Source: Bin87 sp965220105 (GTDB lineage: Bacteria > Chloroflexota > Dehalococcoidia > Lucifugimonadales > UBA3495). From it: a stretch of DNA of 64,000 nt. The stretch is taken from assembly GCA_965220105.1 (NCBI GenBank), contig OZ244811.1, positions 3,410,001 through 3,474,000 of the forward strand, given 5' to 3'. Position 1 is the stretch's first letter, and each line of letters starts with the position of its first letter. Under the pieces are notes generated by a model. It saw nothing but the letters and a program-made list of their open reading frames with translations, had not been told where the DNA came from and ran no database searches. Made by a program: the position numbers and the translations under genes. Shown here one piece after another: positions 26,441 through 35,014 of this stretch.

Positions 26441-27781
26441 GTGCTAACTGACCACCACGCCGCCGAGCGCGAATACGTGCTCCGCAGCGCCCGCGACTTC
26501 GACGTCAAGTTCATCCGCCTCTGGTTCACCGATATCCTGGGCAACCTGAAGGGGTTCGCCATCACCGTTGACGACCTGGAGGACGCGCTGGAGATGGGCG
26601 TGGGCTTTGACGGCGCGGCGATCGAAGGCTACAGCAGCGACGAGGAAAGCGACATGCGCGCTTTTCCCGATCCCACCACTTTTTCGCTGCTCCCCTGGCG
26701 CCCCCGCCAGAACGCGGTGGCCCGCATGTTCTGCGACGTCCGCACCCCGCGCGGCGAACCCTTCATGGGCGACCCCCGGCAGGTGCTCAAGCGCAACCTG
26801 GAACGCCTGGCGTCCCTGGGATACATCTACTATGTCGGCCCCGAGCTGGAGTTCTTCTACCTGAAGGACGCCCAGACCCCCGAACCCCTGGACACCTACG
26901 GTTACTACGACCAGCTGTCCAGCAACCCTTCGTCGGACCTGCGCCGGGACACGGTGCTGAACCTGGCCGACATGGGCATTCCCGTCAAGTATTCCCACCA
27001 CGAGGGCGCGCACAGCCAGCACGAAATCGACCTGCAATACACCGACGCCCTGACCATGGCCGACAACGTGATGACCGCCCGGATGGTCATCAAGGAGCTG
27101 GCTCAGGCGCAGGGAGTTTACGCGTCCTTCATGCCCAAACCCTTCACGGGCAGCAACGGCAGCGGGATGCACACCCACCAGTCTTTGTTCCGGGGCAACT
27201 CCAACGCTTTCTATGACGCCGACGACGACTTCCACCTGTCGGTTACCGGCAAGCGATTCATCGCCGGACTGCTGCGCCACGCGCCGGAGATTACGCTGGT
27301 GACCAACCAGTGGGTCAATTCCTACAAGCGGCTGGTGCCCGGTTACGAAGCGCCGGTGCACGTTTCCTGGACGGTCTCAAGTCGGCTGGACCTGATACGG
27401 GTTCCGTCGTACAAAACGGGTTACGACACCTCGTTGCGTATCGAATACCGGGCGCCGGACCCGGCCTGTAACCCCTACCTGGCGTTCAGCGTAATGCTGG
27501 CCGCCGGACTGAAGGGCATCGAGGAGGAATATCCGCTGCCCACGCCGGTCACCGCTGACGTTGCGTCCATGTCGCTGGAGGAGCGGACGGCCCGGGGAAT
27601 CACCGCCCTGCCCGGCAGCCTGGGCGAAGCCATTGCCCTGGCTGAAAATAGCGACCTGCTGCGTAAAACCCTGGGCGACTTCGTTTTCGATACGCTGATT
27701 CGCAACAAGAAGCGGGAATGGGGCCAGTACCGCTCCACCGTCACCGATTACGAAATCGCCCGGTATTTGCCAATGTTGTAA
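26441..27781 (+). CDS. glnA: Glutamine synthetase, type I, second paralogue
   Basis: 446 residues, shorter than the first copy. Landmarks: VKFIRLWFTDILGNLKGFAI, GVGFDGAAIEGYSSDEESDM, YYVGPELEFFYL, HHEGAHSQHEIDLQY, FMPKPFTGSNGSGMHTHQS, YKRLVPGYEAPVHVSW and EYRAPDPACNPYLAFSVML. The length is that of the alpha-type (Gram-positive/archaeal-like) GS I, which is controlled by feedback or protein binding rather than adenylylation. Its presence beside a longer GS I suggests two differently regulated enzymes. Confidence 0.93.
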   Translation: MLTDHHAAEREYVLRSARDFDVKFIRLWFTDILGNLKGFAITVDDLEDALEMGVGFDGAAIEGYSSDEESDMRAFPDPTTFSLLPWRPRQNAVARMFCDVRTPRGEPFMGDPRQVLKRNLERLASLGYIYYVGPELEFFYLKDAQTPEPLDTYGYYDQLSSNPSSDLRRDTVLNLADMGIPVKYSHHEGAHSQHEIDLQYTDALTMADNVMTARMVIKELAQAQGVYASFMPKPFTGSNGSGMHTHQSLFRGNSNAFYDADDDFHLSVTGKRFIAGLLRHAPEITLVTNQWVNSYKRLVPGYEAPVHVSWTVSSRLDLIRVPSYKTGYDTSLRIEYRAPDPACNPYLAFSVMLAAGLKGIEEEYPLPTPVTADVASMSLEERTARGITALPGSLGEAIALAENSDLLRKTLGDFVFDTLIRNKKREWGQYRSTVTDYEIARYLPML

Positions 27782-27853
27782 ACGGGAGGTTGCGGGCCGC
27801 CTCGGTCGGGCCCGACGGTGTCTCAGGTAGTACAATTACCGTGGCGGGGATTT

Positions 27854-27893
27854 CCACCCTCACCCTAACCCTCTCCCATCAAGGGAGAGGGGA
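27854..27893. repeat. Dispersed palindromic repeat
   Basis: CCACCCTCACCCTAACCCTCTCCC followed by ATCAAGGGAGAGGGGAGG, between glnA2 and the transporter gene. Confidence 0.85.
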
Positions 27894-27919
27894 GGGTGCT
27901 GGATTCTGAGGAAGTCGAC

Positions 27920-28684
27920 ATGCAATTTTCGGGGAAGTTGGTCATCATCGCGGCGCTGGCGGTTACCGTGCTGCTGGCGAGCAACATCATCGCCATCAAG
28001 CCGGTGGCGTTGTTTCGGTTGCCGTTCAACCTCATCGGCAGCGACCTGTTCGTGGTGTCGGCGGCCATCGTGTGCTTCCCGGTTGGGTACATCATCAGCG
28101 ACATCCTTACCGAGGTGTACGGATTCCGGGTGGCCCGGGGCGTCATCTGGCTGGGTTTCGTGTGCAACCTGCTGATGGTGTTCCTGTTCTGGTTGGGTAA
28201 CATCATTCCCGGGGCCGTGTTCTGGGACAACGAGGCGGGTTACGAGAGCATCCTGGGCGCAACAGGCTGGATACTGTTCGGCTCGTTTGTTGCCTACATC
28301 GTGGGCGAGTTCACCAACGCGGCGGTCATGGTAATTCTCAAGAACCGCACCCAGGGGCGGATGCTGTGGCTGCGGACCATATCGTCCACCATAGTTGGCC
28401 AGGGGATTGACTCGATCCTATTCTTTACCATCGCCTTCGGATTCTCTGGCTTCTGGGTGGCGGACGACGGATCGTGGGCGCCGGTGTTCAACGCGGCCGT
28501 CTGCGCCTGGATCGCGAAGTCGGTGTACGAAATAGCCGCCACCCCGCTCACTTACCTGGTGGTGGGCTGGCTGAAGCGCACCGAGCAGATGGATGCCTAC
28601 GACGCGCCGCGATCGCTCAACCCCTTCGGCGTGTTCGGCGGCGCCGACGCCAACGCGGCGACGGTCAACGCCGCCGTGGACTAG
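27920..28684 (+). CDS. VUT family queuosine-precursor transporter
   Basis: 254 residues from the ATG at 27920 (MQFSGKLVIIAAL), preceded by GAGGAAGTCGAC; upstream in-frame codons are repeat-derived. Seven or so hydrophobic segments. The family signature is clear: VVSAAIVCFPVGYIISDILTEVYGFRVARGVIW and GSFVAYIVGEFTNAAVMVILK, plus ISSTIVGQGIDSILFFTIAF. YhhQ/VUT proteins import queuine precursors (preQ0/preQ1) for tRNA modification. No queuosine biosynthesis gene is adjacent. Confidence 0.88.
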   Translation: MQFSGKLVIIAALAVTVLLASNIIAIKPVALFRLPFNLIGSDLFVVSAAIVCFPVGYIISDILTEVYGFRVARGVIWLGFVCNLLMVFLFWLGNIIPGAVFWDNEAGYESILGATGWILFGSFVAYIVGEFTNAAVMVILKNRTQGRMLWLRTISSTIVGQGIDSILFFTIAFGFSGFWVADDGSWAPVFNAAVCAWIAKSVYEIAATPLTYLVVGWLKRTEQMDAYDAPRSLNPFGVFGGADANAATVNAAVD

Positions 28685-28925
28685 TCCGGCACGTGTGCGA
28701 GCCAGGCAACGACCCTCACCCTGACCATCTCCCGGATGGTGAGGCGGGCGGTGGTACCGAGTTTGCGCCCATCGGCAACCTGCGGGGGAGCGGCCTGCCG
28801 TGGCATCGTTGGGCGGTCGCCGTGGTGGCGAACAATTGGCGCAAGCTGCGATCCGGCCGGACCTGCTGCGGGAATCTGGGGCAACCCGGCTGTTGACGCC
28901 GGTAGCGCCGACCGGCGTGGCCGGG
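28685..28925. other. Intergenic stretch with degenerate repeat
   Basis: No convincing gene on either strand. A degenerate member of the CACCCT repeat family (ACCCTCACCCTGACCATCTCCC) sits near 28710-28735. Confidence 0.4.
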
Positions 28926-29138
28926 CTAGAGCAAATTCCGGAATTCGTCGACGGTGAGCCCGGCCTGCACGATTATTCCACCCATCGTGAAGGCATTTAT
29001 TGGGTTCTGGCGCGGGATTACCAAATCCACCTCGCCGTCGGACATTATTACGTGGCTCCCTTGCCTTTCGATCCGGAACCCAACCTTCATGAAGGCTCAG
29101 ATGGCTCTTTGGTGGTTGATCCCGGGACAACGGGGCAT
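28926..29138 (-). pseudogene. hicA: hicA toxin gene with an in-frame nonsense codon
   Basis: Read from the ATG at 29136-29138, immediately after hicB, the frame gives MPRCPGINHQRAI, then TGA at codon 14 (29097-29099), then AFMKVGFRIERQGSHVIM and PRQNPINAFTMGGIIVQ, ending at TAG 28926-28928. The 70-codon length and GSHVIM with the catalytic His are those of HicA. The stop replaces what would be an Arg codon (CGA to TGA). Only a re-start at the ATG four codons later could make protein, and it would lack the first helix. Its antitoxin gene remains intact. Confidence 0.8.
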
Positions 29139-29381
29139 TTATGCGGACACTTGGATCTCGTGCAATTGGACCTGGAATCCTGCGCGTTGTCCGTCATTCA
29201 GGATTTTTTCCTTCCGCAGGGTGACTTTGTCAGAAATGTAATCGAGGTATTCTGAGATGGCAGCGCGAATATTCTCAATCGCTTCATCCGGAGTGGCGCC
29301 TTGCGACCAACACGCGGGCAAGGCCGGACAATGAACCGCATACCCTTCGTCAGATTCGATGAGGACGACTTCGTAATTCAT
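29139..29381 (-). CDS. hicB: HicB family antitoxin
   Basis: 80 residues: MNYEVVLIESDEGYAVHCPA, then PACWSQGATPDEAIENIRAAISEYLD, the HicB core, and a short tail. The gene order is hicB then hicA, abutting at TAAATG. With its toxin broken by a nonsense codon, this antitoxin may be free-standing or may cross-act on other HicA proteins; that is speculation. Confidence 0.85.
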   Translation of the reverse strand: MNYEVVLIESDEGYAVHCPALPACWSQGATPDEAIENIRAAISEYLDYISDKVTLRKEKILNDGQRAGFQVQLHEIQVSA

Positions 29382-29589
29382 CCAGGGTCTCCCTTGCTAG
29401 ACTTGCAGCTACCGGACTTGCAGTATTTGATCTTAACACCTGTCAGCGTAGCACAGTCCCAACATTGTTGTCCGCCGAAACCCGTCTATGTGTTAGGATT
29501 ACGCTGAGTCGGCTCAGCGGAGACTCCTTCAACTCGACCCACTCTCCCTGACGGCCCGGCCGGGCTAACGCCGAAAGGAGCGATTTTCC

Positions 29590-30297
29590 ATGCACACAGA
29601 GCAGCGCAGGGTAGCCGGTGACGGTTTGCATTACCTGGTCATTTTCCCCGACGACTACGACGCCGACACCCGCTATCCCCTGGTGGTGATGCTCCACGGT
29701 TTCGGCGCCAACATGCAGGACCTGGCCGGTCTGGCGCCGTCCATCAACCGCAAGGGCTACGTGTACGTGTGCCCTAATGCGCCGATGCCCTTCGAGCTGG
29801 CGCCGGGCATGATCGGCTACGGCTGGCATCCGCCTCGGGGCCAGGCCACCGATGAGCATTACGACCAGGCGGAGGCGTTACTCGATGCCGTCTTTGCCGA
29901 GGCGCTGGCCGAGTTTGGCGCGGCGGATGGTCGCGCCATGCTGCTCGGGTTCTCCCAGGGCGGCGGGATGACCTACCGCATGGGGCTGGAGCGGGCCGAC
30001 AAATTTGCGGCGCTGATTGCCCTCAGCGCCTCGTTGCCCGACCCGGAGGTGCTCCGGTCCCGGCTGCCCGATCACCGGAACCAGCCGGTGTTCGTCGCCC
30101 ACGGCCTGCACGACCAGATGGTGTCCATGGACAGCGCTCGCCGCACCCGCGAGTTCCTGGACGAAGAGGGCTATACCCTGTCGTACAATGAATACAACAT
30201 GGGCCACGAGATTCCGGTCGAAGTGCTGCGGGACATGGTGCCGTGGATGGAAGCCATCGTGCCGCCCCGGGTCGCCGAGACGGATCGGATTTTCTGA
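29590..30297 (+). CDS. Alpha/beta hydrolase (phospholipase/carboxylesterase family)
   Basis: 235 residues, preceded by GAAAGGAG. The fold and triad are visible: PLVVMLHGFGANMQDL (oxyanion loop), LLGFSQGGGMTYR (nucleophile Ser in GFSQGG), VFVAHGLHDQMVSM (Asp) and YNMGHEIPVE (His). It belongs to the dienelactone-hydrolase/acyl-protein-thioesterase-like PF02230 group. It has no signal peptide, so it is cytoplasmic. The substrate is unknown; it precedes a lyase of the PEP mutase family. Confidence 0.88.
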   Translation: MHTEQRRVAGDGLHYLVIFPDDYDADTRYPLVVMLHGFGANMQDLAGLAPSINRKGYVYVCPNAPMPFELAPGMIGYGWHPPRGQATDEHYDQAEALLDAVFAEALAEFGAADGRAMLLGFSQGGGMTYRMGLERADKFAALIALSASLPDPEVLRSRLPDHRNQPVFVAHGLHDQMVSMDSARRTREFLDEEGYTLSYNEYNMGHEIPVEVLRDMVPWMEAIVPPRVAETDRIF

Positions 30298-30320
30298 CCC
30301 CACGCGCAGAAACGGAGATT

Positions 30321-30357
30321 CACCCTCACCCTGACCCTCTCTCGTCGAGGGACAGGG
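30321..30357. repeat. Dispersed palindromic repeat
   Basis: CACCCTCACCCTGACCCTCTC followed by TCGTCGAGGGACAGGG, between esterase and lyase genes; slightly degenerate. Confidence 0.75.
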
Positions 30358-30383
30358 ATTAGACCTGTGGAGGAAAAGTTGCC

Positions 30384-31310
30384 ATGAAAGCCACCACCCA
30401 GTTGCGCCAGATGCTGGCTTCGGACCAGTTGATCGTCGCACCCTTCGTGCTAAACGCCCTGCACGCTCGCATCGCCGAGGACGTCGGTCACCAGGCCGTC
30501 TACATGACCGGCGCCGGCACCGCCGCCGAGCGGGGCTTCCCCGACGTGGGTCTCATCACCATGACGGAGATGGTATCCAACGCCAAGTACATCGCCGACG
30601 CCGTCAACGTACCGGTGATCTGCGACGCGGACACGGGATACGGCAACCCGCTGAACGTGCACCGTACCGTCCGCGAGTACGAGGCGGCCGGCGTGGCAGC
30701 CATTCACCTGGAGGACCAGGTGTTCCCCAAGAAGTGCGGCTTTTTCGCCGGCAAGCAGGTAGTTTCCGCCGATGAGCACGTTCAGAAGCTCCACGCCGCA
30801 CTTGACGCCCGCACCGACCCCGACTTCGTTATCATCGCGCGCTGCGATGCCTACGCGGTCAACGGCTGGGAGGACACGGTGGAACGATGCCTGGCTTACG
30901 CCGAGGCCGGCGCCGACCTGGTCTTCGTCGACGGCATCAAGTCCCAGGACGACATCCACCGGTACGCCACCGACCTGGGCGACGTGCCGCGGATGTACAA
31001 CGGCGACCTGGCCACCACGCAAACCATGCAGGAGCTGGGCTACAAGCTGATGATCTGCGGCAGCACCATCTGGCTCATCTACAAGCAGGTGCGCACCGCC
31101 TACGAGGAGCTCATCAACGACGGCATGGTGAACCCCGACCGGTACGGCACCCGCTGGGACGTGGCCCAGGTACTGGGTCTCGACGCCATCTATGAGCTGG
31201 AGAAGAAGTACGGCGTGCAGGATGTGGGCACCGACGTGGCCGCCCTGGCCGCCGCCCAAGCCGCTCAGATGGCTGCCGACGCCGCCGTCCCAACGCCAGC
31301 CGATGATTGA
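30384..31310 (+). CDS. Isocitrate lyase/PEP mutase family lyase
   Basis: 308 residues, preceded by GGAGG. The TIM-barrel family marks are VYMTGAGTAAERGFPDVGL, VPVICDADTGYGNP (Mg-binding Asp), IHLEDQVFPKKCGFFAGKQV (KKCG active-site loop) and FVIIARCDAYA. KKCG is the loop of 2-methylisocitrate lyase-like and oxaloacetate-decarboxylase-like members. The usual ARTDA is ARCDA here, with Cys in place of Thr. The product is either a methylisocitrate-type lyase or a related C-C lyase. The DUF393 gene overlaps its end. Confidence 0.85.
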   Translation: MKATTQLRQMLASDQLIVAPFVLNALHARIAEDVGHQAVYMTGAGTAAERGFPDVGLITMTEMVSNAKYIADAVNVPVICDADTGYGNPLNVHRTVREYEAAGVAAIHLEDQVFPKKCGFFAGKQVVSADEHVQKLHAALDARTDPDFVIIARCDAYAVNGWEDTVERCLAYAEAGADLVFVDGIKSQDDIHRYATDLGDVPRMYNGDLATTQTMQELGYKLMICGSTIWLIYKQVRTAYEELINDGMVNPDRYGTRWDVAQVLGLDAIYELEKKYGVQDVGTDVAALAAAQAAQMAADAAVPTPADD

Positions 31311-31734
31311 TCGTAGATACCCGGGAACTCCCGTGGTGAGCGACCGCTACCAGCTGCTCTACGACGGCGCGTGTCCGGTGTGCAGCCGGGAGGTGCTATG
31401 GCTCCACCGGCGCCGGCCCGACGCCATCGCCGCCGTGGACATCGCTGCCGAGGGATTTGACCCGGAGATCTTCGGGCTGGACGCCGGGCAGGTGGACGCC
31501 GCGTTGTACGGCATCCGGCCCGACGGCAGCGTAACCGTGGGCATGGACAGCCTGCGGGAGGGGTACCGGCTGGCCGGTTTGGGCTGGCTGATTGCGTGGA
31601 CGGGCTGGTGGCCGGCTCGCCCGGCCTTCAATGCGTTCTACCGGAGTTTCGCCCGCAACCGCCTGCGTATCGGCAGGCTGTTGGGCCGGCAGGACGATGG
31701 CCAGGGTGGCTGCGGAGACCGTTGCCGGTTCTGA
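31303..31734 (+). CDS. DUF393 thiol-disulfide oxidoreductase-like protein
   Basis: 143 residues from the ATG at 31303, overlapping the lyase stop by 8 nt. DUF393 members have an N-terminal DGxCPxC motif, seen as LLYDGACPVCSREVLWL. Later GIRPDGSVTVGMDSL and RLAGLGWLIAWTGWWPARP follow, with a hydrophobic stretch. The C-terminus ends GGCGDRCRF, adding two Cys. It is likely to be a thioredoxin-fold protein of unknown redox partner. Confidence 0.8.
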   Translation: MIDRRYPGTPVVSDRYQLLYDGACPVCSREVLWLHRRRPDAIAAVDIAAEGFDPEIFGLDAGQVDAALYGIRPDGSVTVGMDSLREGYRLAGLGWLIAWTGWWPARPAFNAFYRSFARNRLRIGRLLGRQDDGQGGCGDRCRF

Positions 31735-31743
31735 ATACCTGAA

Positions 31744-32712
31744 ATGTGGGCTCTGCTGGCATTAGGCAGCGCGGTTGCCTTTTGCTTCGTTAACGTGTGC
31801 GACAAGCGGCTGCTGTCATTTCACCTGTACGCGGTGCCCCCGCTTTGCCTGTGGTGCGGCCTGACCAGCATGGTCTACGGGCCCATCACGCTCCTGATCG
31901 TGGGCGTGCCGGCGGGCTTGGAGTTGGAGGCGGTAATTGCGCCGTTGGTGGCCGGCCTGCTGATGGGCTGTTCGGTGGTGCTGTTCTTCCGTGGACTGCG
32001 CCTGATGGAGGCGTCGCGGGCGGTCGCTATTTACCAGAGCAACCCGGTGATTGTGGCCGCGTTGGCGGTGCTGTTCCTGGGGGAGCGGATCTCCGGAATC
32101 CAGTGGGTAGCCATCATGCTTGTGGTTGCTGGGGCAGCGCTCATCTCAATGCGGGTTTTTCAGGATTCCCCCTATGACCGGTTGCGCGCGGGGCCACCCC
32201 CGGCGGTTTCGGAGGACGTTCCCGAGGGTCTGTTTGGTCGGATCGGACGGCTAAACCTGGGCCCGGCGCTGCTGGGGCTGAGCGCCATTTGCGCCGGGTC
32301 CAGCTTTGTGGTGGCCAAGGCGGCGCTGAATGCCGACGTGCCGGTGCTGACCGTATTCGCCATGCAGCAGCTGGTGGTGGGATGCGTGTTTTTAGCCTTC
32401 GGGTTGACCGGAGGCCGCCGGCTCCTCTCGGCAATGCGCGAGCCCAGGGTATTGGGGATGCTGCTGTTCGGCGAGTCACTGATGCCGGCCGTTTCGATCC
32501 TGCTGTCGGTTTACGCCTACAGCCTCGGTCCGGCGTCCCTGGTGGCGGCGGTGCTGGCCACGCGGCCGCTATTCGTGTTCGTCGCCACGACAGTCCTGTC
32601 CCGGGTGCGCTGGCAGTTGCTTGACGAATCCCTGACGCCCCGGGCGCTGGCGGTCAAGGGCGCGTCGATACTGATGATAGTGGTAGGAGTCGGGGCGTTG
32701 AGCCTGGGTTAG
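31744..32712 (+). CDS. EamA/DMT family transporter
   Basis: 322 residues with about ten hydrophobic segments in two EamA repeats: MWALLALGSAVAFCFVNVCD at the start, EASRAVAIYQSNPVIVAALAVLFLGE in the first repeat, and SLGPASLVAAVLATRPLFVFV in the second. A hydrophilic loop (about 140-165) separates the repeats. Ten-TM DMT exporters move small metabolites out of the cell; the substrate cannot be told. It starts 9 bp after the DUF393 stop, so it is probably co-transcribed. Confidence 0.85.
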   Translation: MWALLALGSAVAFCFVNVCDKRLLSFHLYAVPPLCLWCGLTSMVYGPITLLIVGVPAGLELEAVIAPLVAGLLMGCSVVLFFRGLRLMEASRAVAIYQSNPVIVAALAVLFLGERISGIQWVAIMLVVAGAALISMRVFQDSPYDRLRAGPPPAVSEDVPEGLFGRIGRLNLGPALLGLSAICAGSSFVVAKAALNADVPVLTVFAMQQLVVGCVFLAFGLTGGRRLLSAMREPRVLGMLLFGESLMPAVSILLSVYAYSLGPASLVAAVLATRPLFVFVATTVLSRVRWQLLDESLTPRALAVKGASILMIVVGVGALSLG

Positions 32713-32975
32713 CGGCGGCGGGAATCGTCGCTCACGCCGGCCAACGGGAGTTGGCTTGGGACGAGCGGAGGCGCCGGTTGGCGGTTTCTTACGCATATGA
32801 TGCGCGATACGCGGCTGATTGGCGTTGAATCCGTCGCCCGGTCAACGGATACTGATTGCAGATTCGGGCTGTATTGTTGACAAACGACGCCGCAACTAAT
32901 ATCATCAAACGACAATATTTGCGCCGAACAACATCGCAAAGTGATGCTGGAATTCGTGCGGAGTTTACCTGCCTA

Positions 32976-33410
32976 ATGGATGAACTTGACCTCAAGATAA
33001 TCGGCATCCTACAGTCGGACGGGCGCGCCTCCAACGCCAAAATCGCCCGCGCCGTTGGCGTGAGCGAGGGCACCGTGCGCCGCCGGCTGCGCCGACTCAT
33101 CAAGGACGATATCGTCCACGTCGTGGCTGTGCCGAACCTGGAAAAGATGGGTTACGGCACCACCGCCCTGATCGGTCTGGAGACTGGTCCCGGCAAGTCC
33201 GACGCGGTGGCGGAGTCCATCGCCAACCTGGACGAAGCCCATTACGTCGTGGTGGCAACCGGACCCTACGACGTGTTTGTCTGGACCGCCCTGGAATCCG
33301 CGGAGAGTCTGGGGGACTTCCTGCGGACCCGCATTGGCGTAATCGACGGCGTCCAAAAGACGCAAACCTTCGTCACGTTGTCCACCAAGAAGCGGTTCAC
33401 CCGCGTGTAA
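32976..33410 (+). CDS. Lrp/AsnC family transcriptional regulator
   Basis: 144 residues from the ATG at 32976 (MDELDLKIIGILQSDGRASN). The N-terminal winged HTH reads NAKIARAVGVSEGTVRRRLRRLIKDDIV. The C-terminal RAM ligand-binding fold includes YGTTALIGLETGPGKSD, AHYVVVATGPYDVFVW and QKTQTFVTLSTKKR. It should form dimers/octamers and respond to an amino acid or similar effector. Targets are unknown; neighbours are a DMT transporter and ferredoxin. A 40-codon in-frame extension upstream has no homology. Confidence 0.9.
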   Translation: MDELDLKIIGILQSDGRASNAKIARAVGVSEGTVRRRLRRLIKDDIVHVVAVPNLEKMGYGTTALIGLETGPGKSDAVAESIANLDEAHYVVVATGPYDVFVWTALESAESLGDFLRTRIGVIDGVQKTQTFVTLSTKKRFTRV

Positions 33411-33565
33411 TCCGCCCGCCCGCCGCGCCCGATACCAGCGTAATGTCGGGTGACCGCGGTTGCATTCGCTACCTGCCATGCTATAATTTCGGCACACGGG
33501 AACAGAGACCCATCGAAAGGGGTCGCCACCCTTGCCCACAACTCATTCGCAGAGGGAACGCCGCC

Positions 33566-33808
33566 ATGACCTACATCATTACCGAGCCATGCGTGGGTGT
33601 CAAAGATGCCGCATGCGTCGACGTCTGTCCGGTAGACTGCATCTACACTACCGATGACGCCGATATGTACTTCATCAGCCCCGACGAGTGCATCGACTGC
33701 GCCGCGTGCGAGCCGGTTTGCCCCGTCACCGCCATTTTCGCGGAAGAGGCGGTGCCTGAGATGTACAACGAATACATCAAGATCAACTACGACTACTTCG
33801 GCCAGTAA
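33566..33808 (+). CDS. 7Fe-type ferredoxin (3Fe-4S/4Fe-4S)
   Basis: 80 residues from the ATG at 33566 (MTYIITEPCVGVKDAACVDV). The Cys pattern is C-x7-C-x3-C-P near the N-terminus (EPCVGVKDAACVDVCPVDC), then CIDCAACEPVCPV for the second cluster, followed by a short C-terminal tail. This is the FdxA-like seven-iron arrangement. It is a cytoplasmic electron carrier; its partner is not evident. A hairpin terminator follows at 33922. Confidence 0.93.
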   Translation: MTYIITEPCVGVKDAACVDVCPVDCIYTTDDADMYFISPDECIDCAACEPVCPVTAIFAEEAVPEMYNEYIKINYDYFGQ

Positions 33809-33921
33809 ATGACGACGCGCCGGTGGCCGGTCTCCCCACCAGGGTGAGCTGCCGCCCGGTCAAATTGGCATTGCAGCAGGCGTTGCGCCGGTCTTTCGGC
33901 GTCCTGCATCCGCAAACCATC

Positions 33922-33954
33922 CCGCCCGGCCAATTGGCGCCGGGCGGTGGTTTT
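33922..33954 (+). terminator. Probable rho-independent terminator after ferredoxin
   Basis: CCGCCCGGC (33922-33930) pairs with GCCGGGCGG (33939-33947), followed by TGGTTTT. The stem is strong and the T-run short. Confidence 0.65.
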
Positions 33955-34026
33955 ATGCACTACAACCGGAATGGTCGACGGGCGCACGCTGTCCACGGCT
34001 GATCCGATTGACGAATGGGGTGGCTG

Positions 34027-34851
34027 ATGGCCTCGGTGAAGCGGAACCAACCCAAACCCGACGTGAACATCGTGGTCTGCGCCGACGAATACGGCTGCCA
34101 GCGCTGGTATTCCCAGGGTCGTAACGCCGAGGCCGTGTTGCAGGAGTTGCGCGCCGCCATCGGACCGGAGCACGCCGACCGGGTTCAGGTTACGACCGCC
34201 GGTTGCATCCTGGGCTGCACTTACGGGCCCCGGTTCGACGTGGTGCGGCGCTGGTCGGGGGAGAAGGCCCTCTACGGAGCCATCGCCGGCGAGGCAACCA
34301 TCACCAGGCGCGGGCGGGTCCAGTTTGCTCCCATACCCGAGAGTCTGGAGCAGGTCATCAGCGACAACCTGCCGGAAAGGGCTGTACCGGTTGCCGACTT
34401 GTGCGGCGCCGGTTCGCCAGCCGACGTCGACCGTTTGCGGGATATCCTGCTCGATTGCAGCCGCGGCATCGACCGGAGCGGGCAGGGTTTGGCCGAAGCC
34501 GTGGTCATGGTGCACAACTCCGCTGCGGTGTCATCCATTCCGGCGACGCTGGCCGACCTGGATCTGGTGGACGGCGAAGGGCGTCCCGACGAAGCGGGCG
34601 GCATCGCCGTGCTGACCACCGACGGAGACGGCCGGGTGGCGATCCAGCTGAGCCGCATCCGGCAGGTGGAATTCATGCAGCGGACGCTGGGTAACGGGAT
34701 GCCCAGCTATGCCATCTGGATGCGAGATGAGAACCTGGAGACGGTGTACCGCTTGTACCTGCGCCGTTCGGAGGATGCCGCGGCCAACCCGTTGCGCCAC
34801 CGTTTGTTCATGGACTTGATTGAGCGGTACGGCGAGCGAGTCCGTTTGTGA
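34027..34851 (+). CDS. Thioredoxin-like 2Fe-2S domain protein with unknown C-terminal domain
   Basis: 274 residues from the ATG at 34027, preferred over 34015 because GGGGTGG precedes it. The N-terminal 90 residues read as a thioredoxin-like [2Fe-2S] ferredoxin: VNIVVCADEYGCQRW, then VTTAGCILGCTYGP, giving four Cys spaced as in NuoE/Shethna-like ferredoxins. The remaining 180 residues (VMVHNSAAVSSIPATLADLD, RIRQVEFMQRTLGNG) match nothing I recognise. The start of aconitase is 160 bp downstream. It may be a redox sensor or carrier. Confidence 0.65.
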   Translation: MASVKRNQPKPDVNIVVCADEYGCQRWYSQGRNAEAVLQELRAAIGPEHADRVQVTTAGCILGCTYGPRFDVVRRWSGEKALYGAIAGEATITRRGRVQFAPIPESLEQVISDNLPERAVPVADLCGAGSPADVDRLRDILLDCSRGIDRSGQGLAEAVVMVHNSAAVSSIPATLADLDLVDGEGRPDEAGGIAVLTTDGDGRVAIQLSRIRQVEFMQRTLGNGMPSYAIWMRDENLETVYRLYLRRSEDAAANPLRHRLFMDLIERYGERVRL

Positions 34852-35014
34852 GCCGCTCTCTCGGACGCTGATTGCGTCGGTTGCCGGCTGCGCCTAATCT
34901 CTTCTGCTGAGGCGCCCTGCGGTGGTGCCAGGGCCGGTAGCGTTCCGGGTATATTGACGCTAAAATGATAGGCCCGTTGGAAGTGACGGAAACTTGAGGA
35001 GGAGTGAATCCGCG

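Noticed and set aside
28800..29255. 151-residue plus-strand ORF
   Set aside because: It overlaps hicB and the hicA frame on the other strand, which have family matches; this ORF has none.
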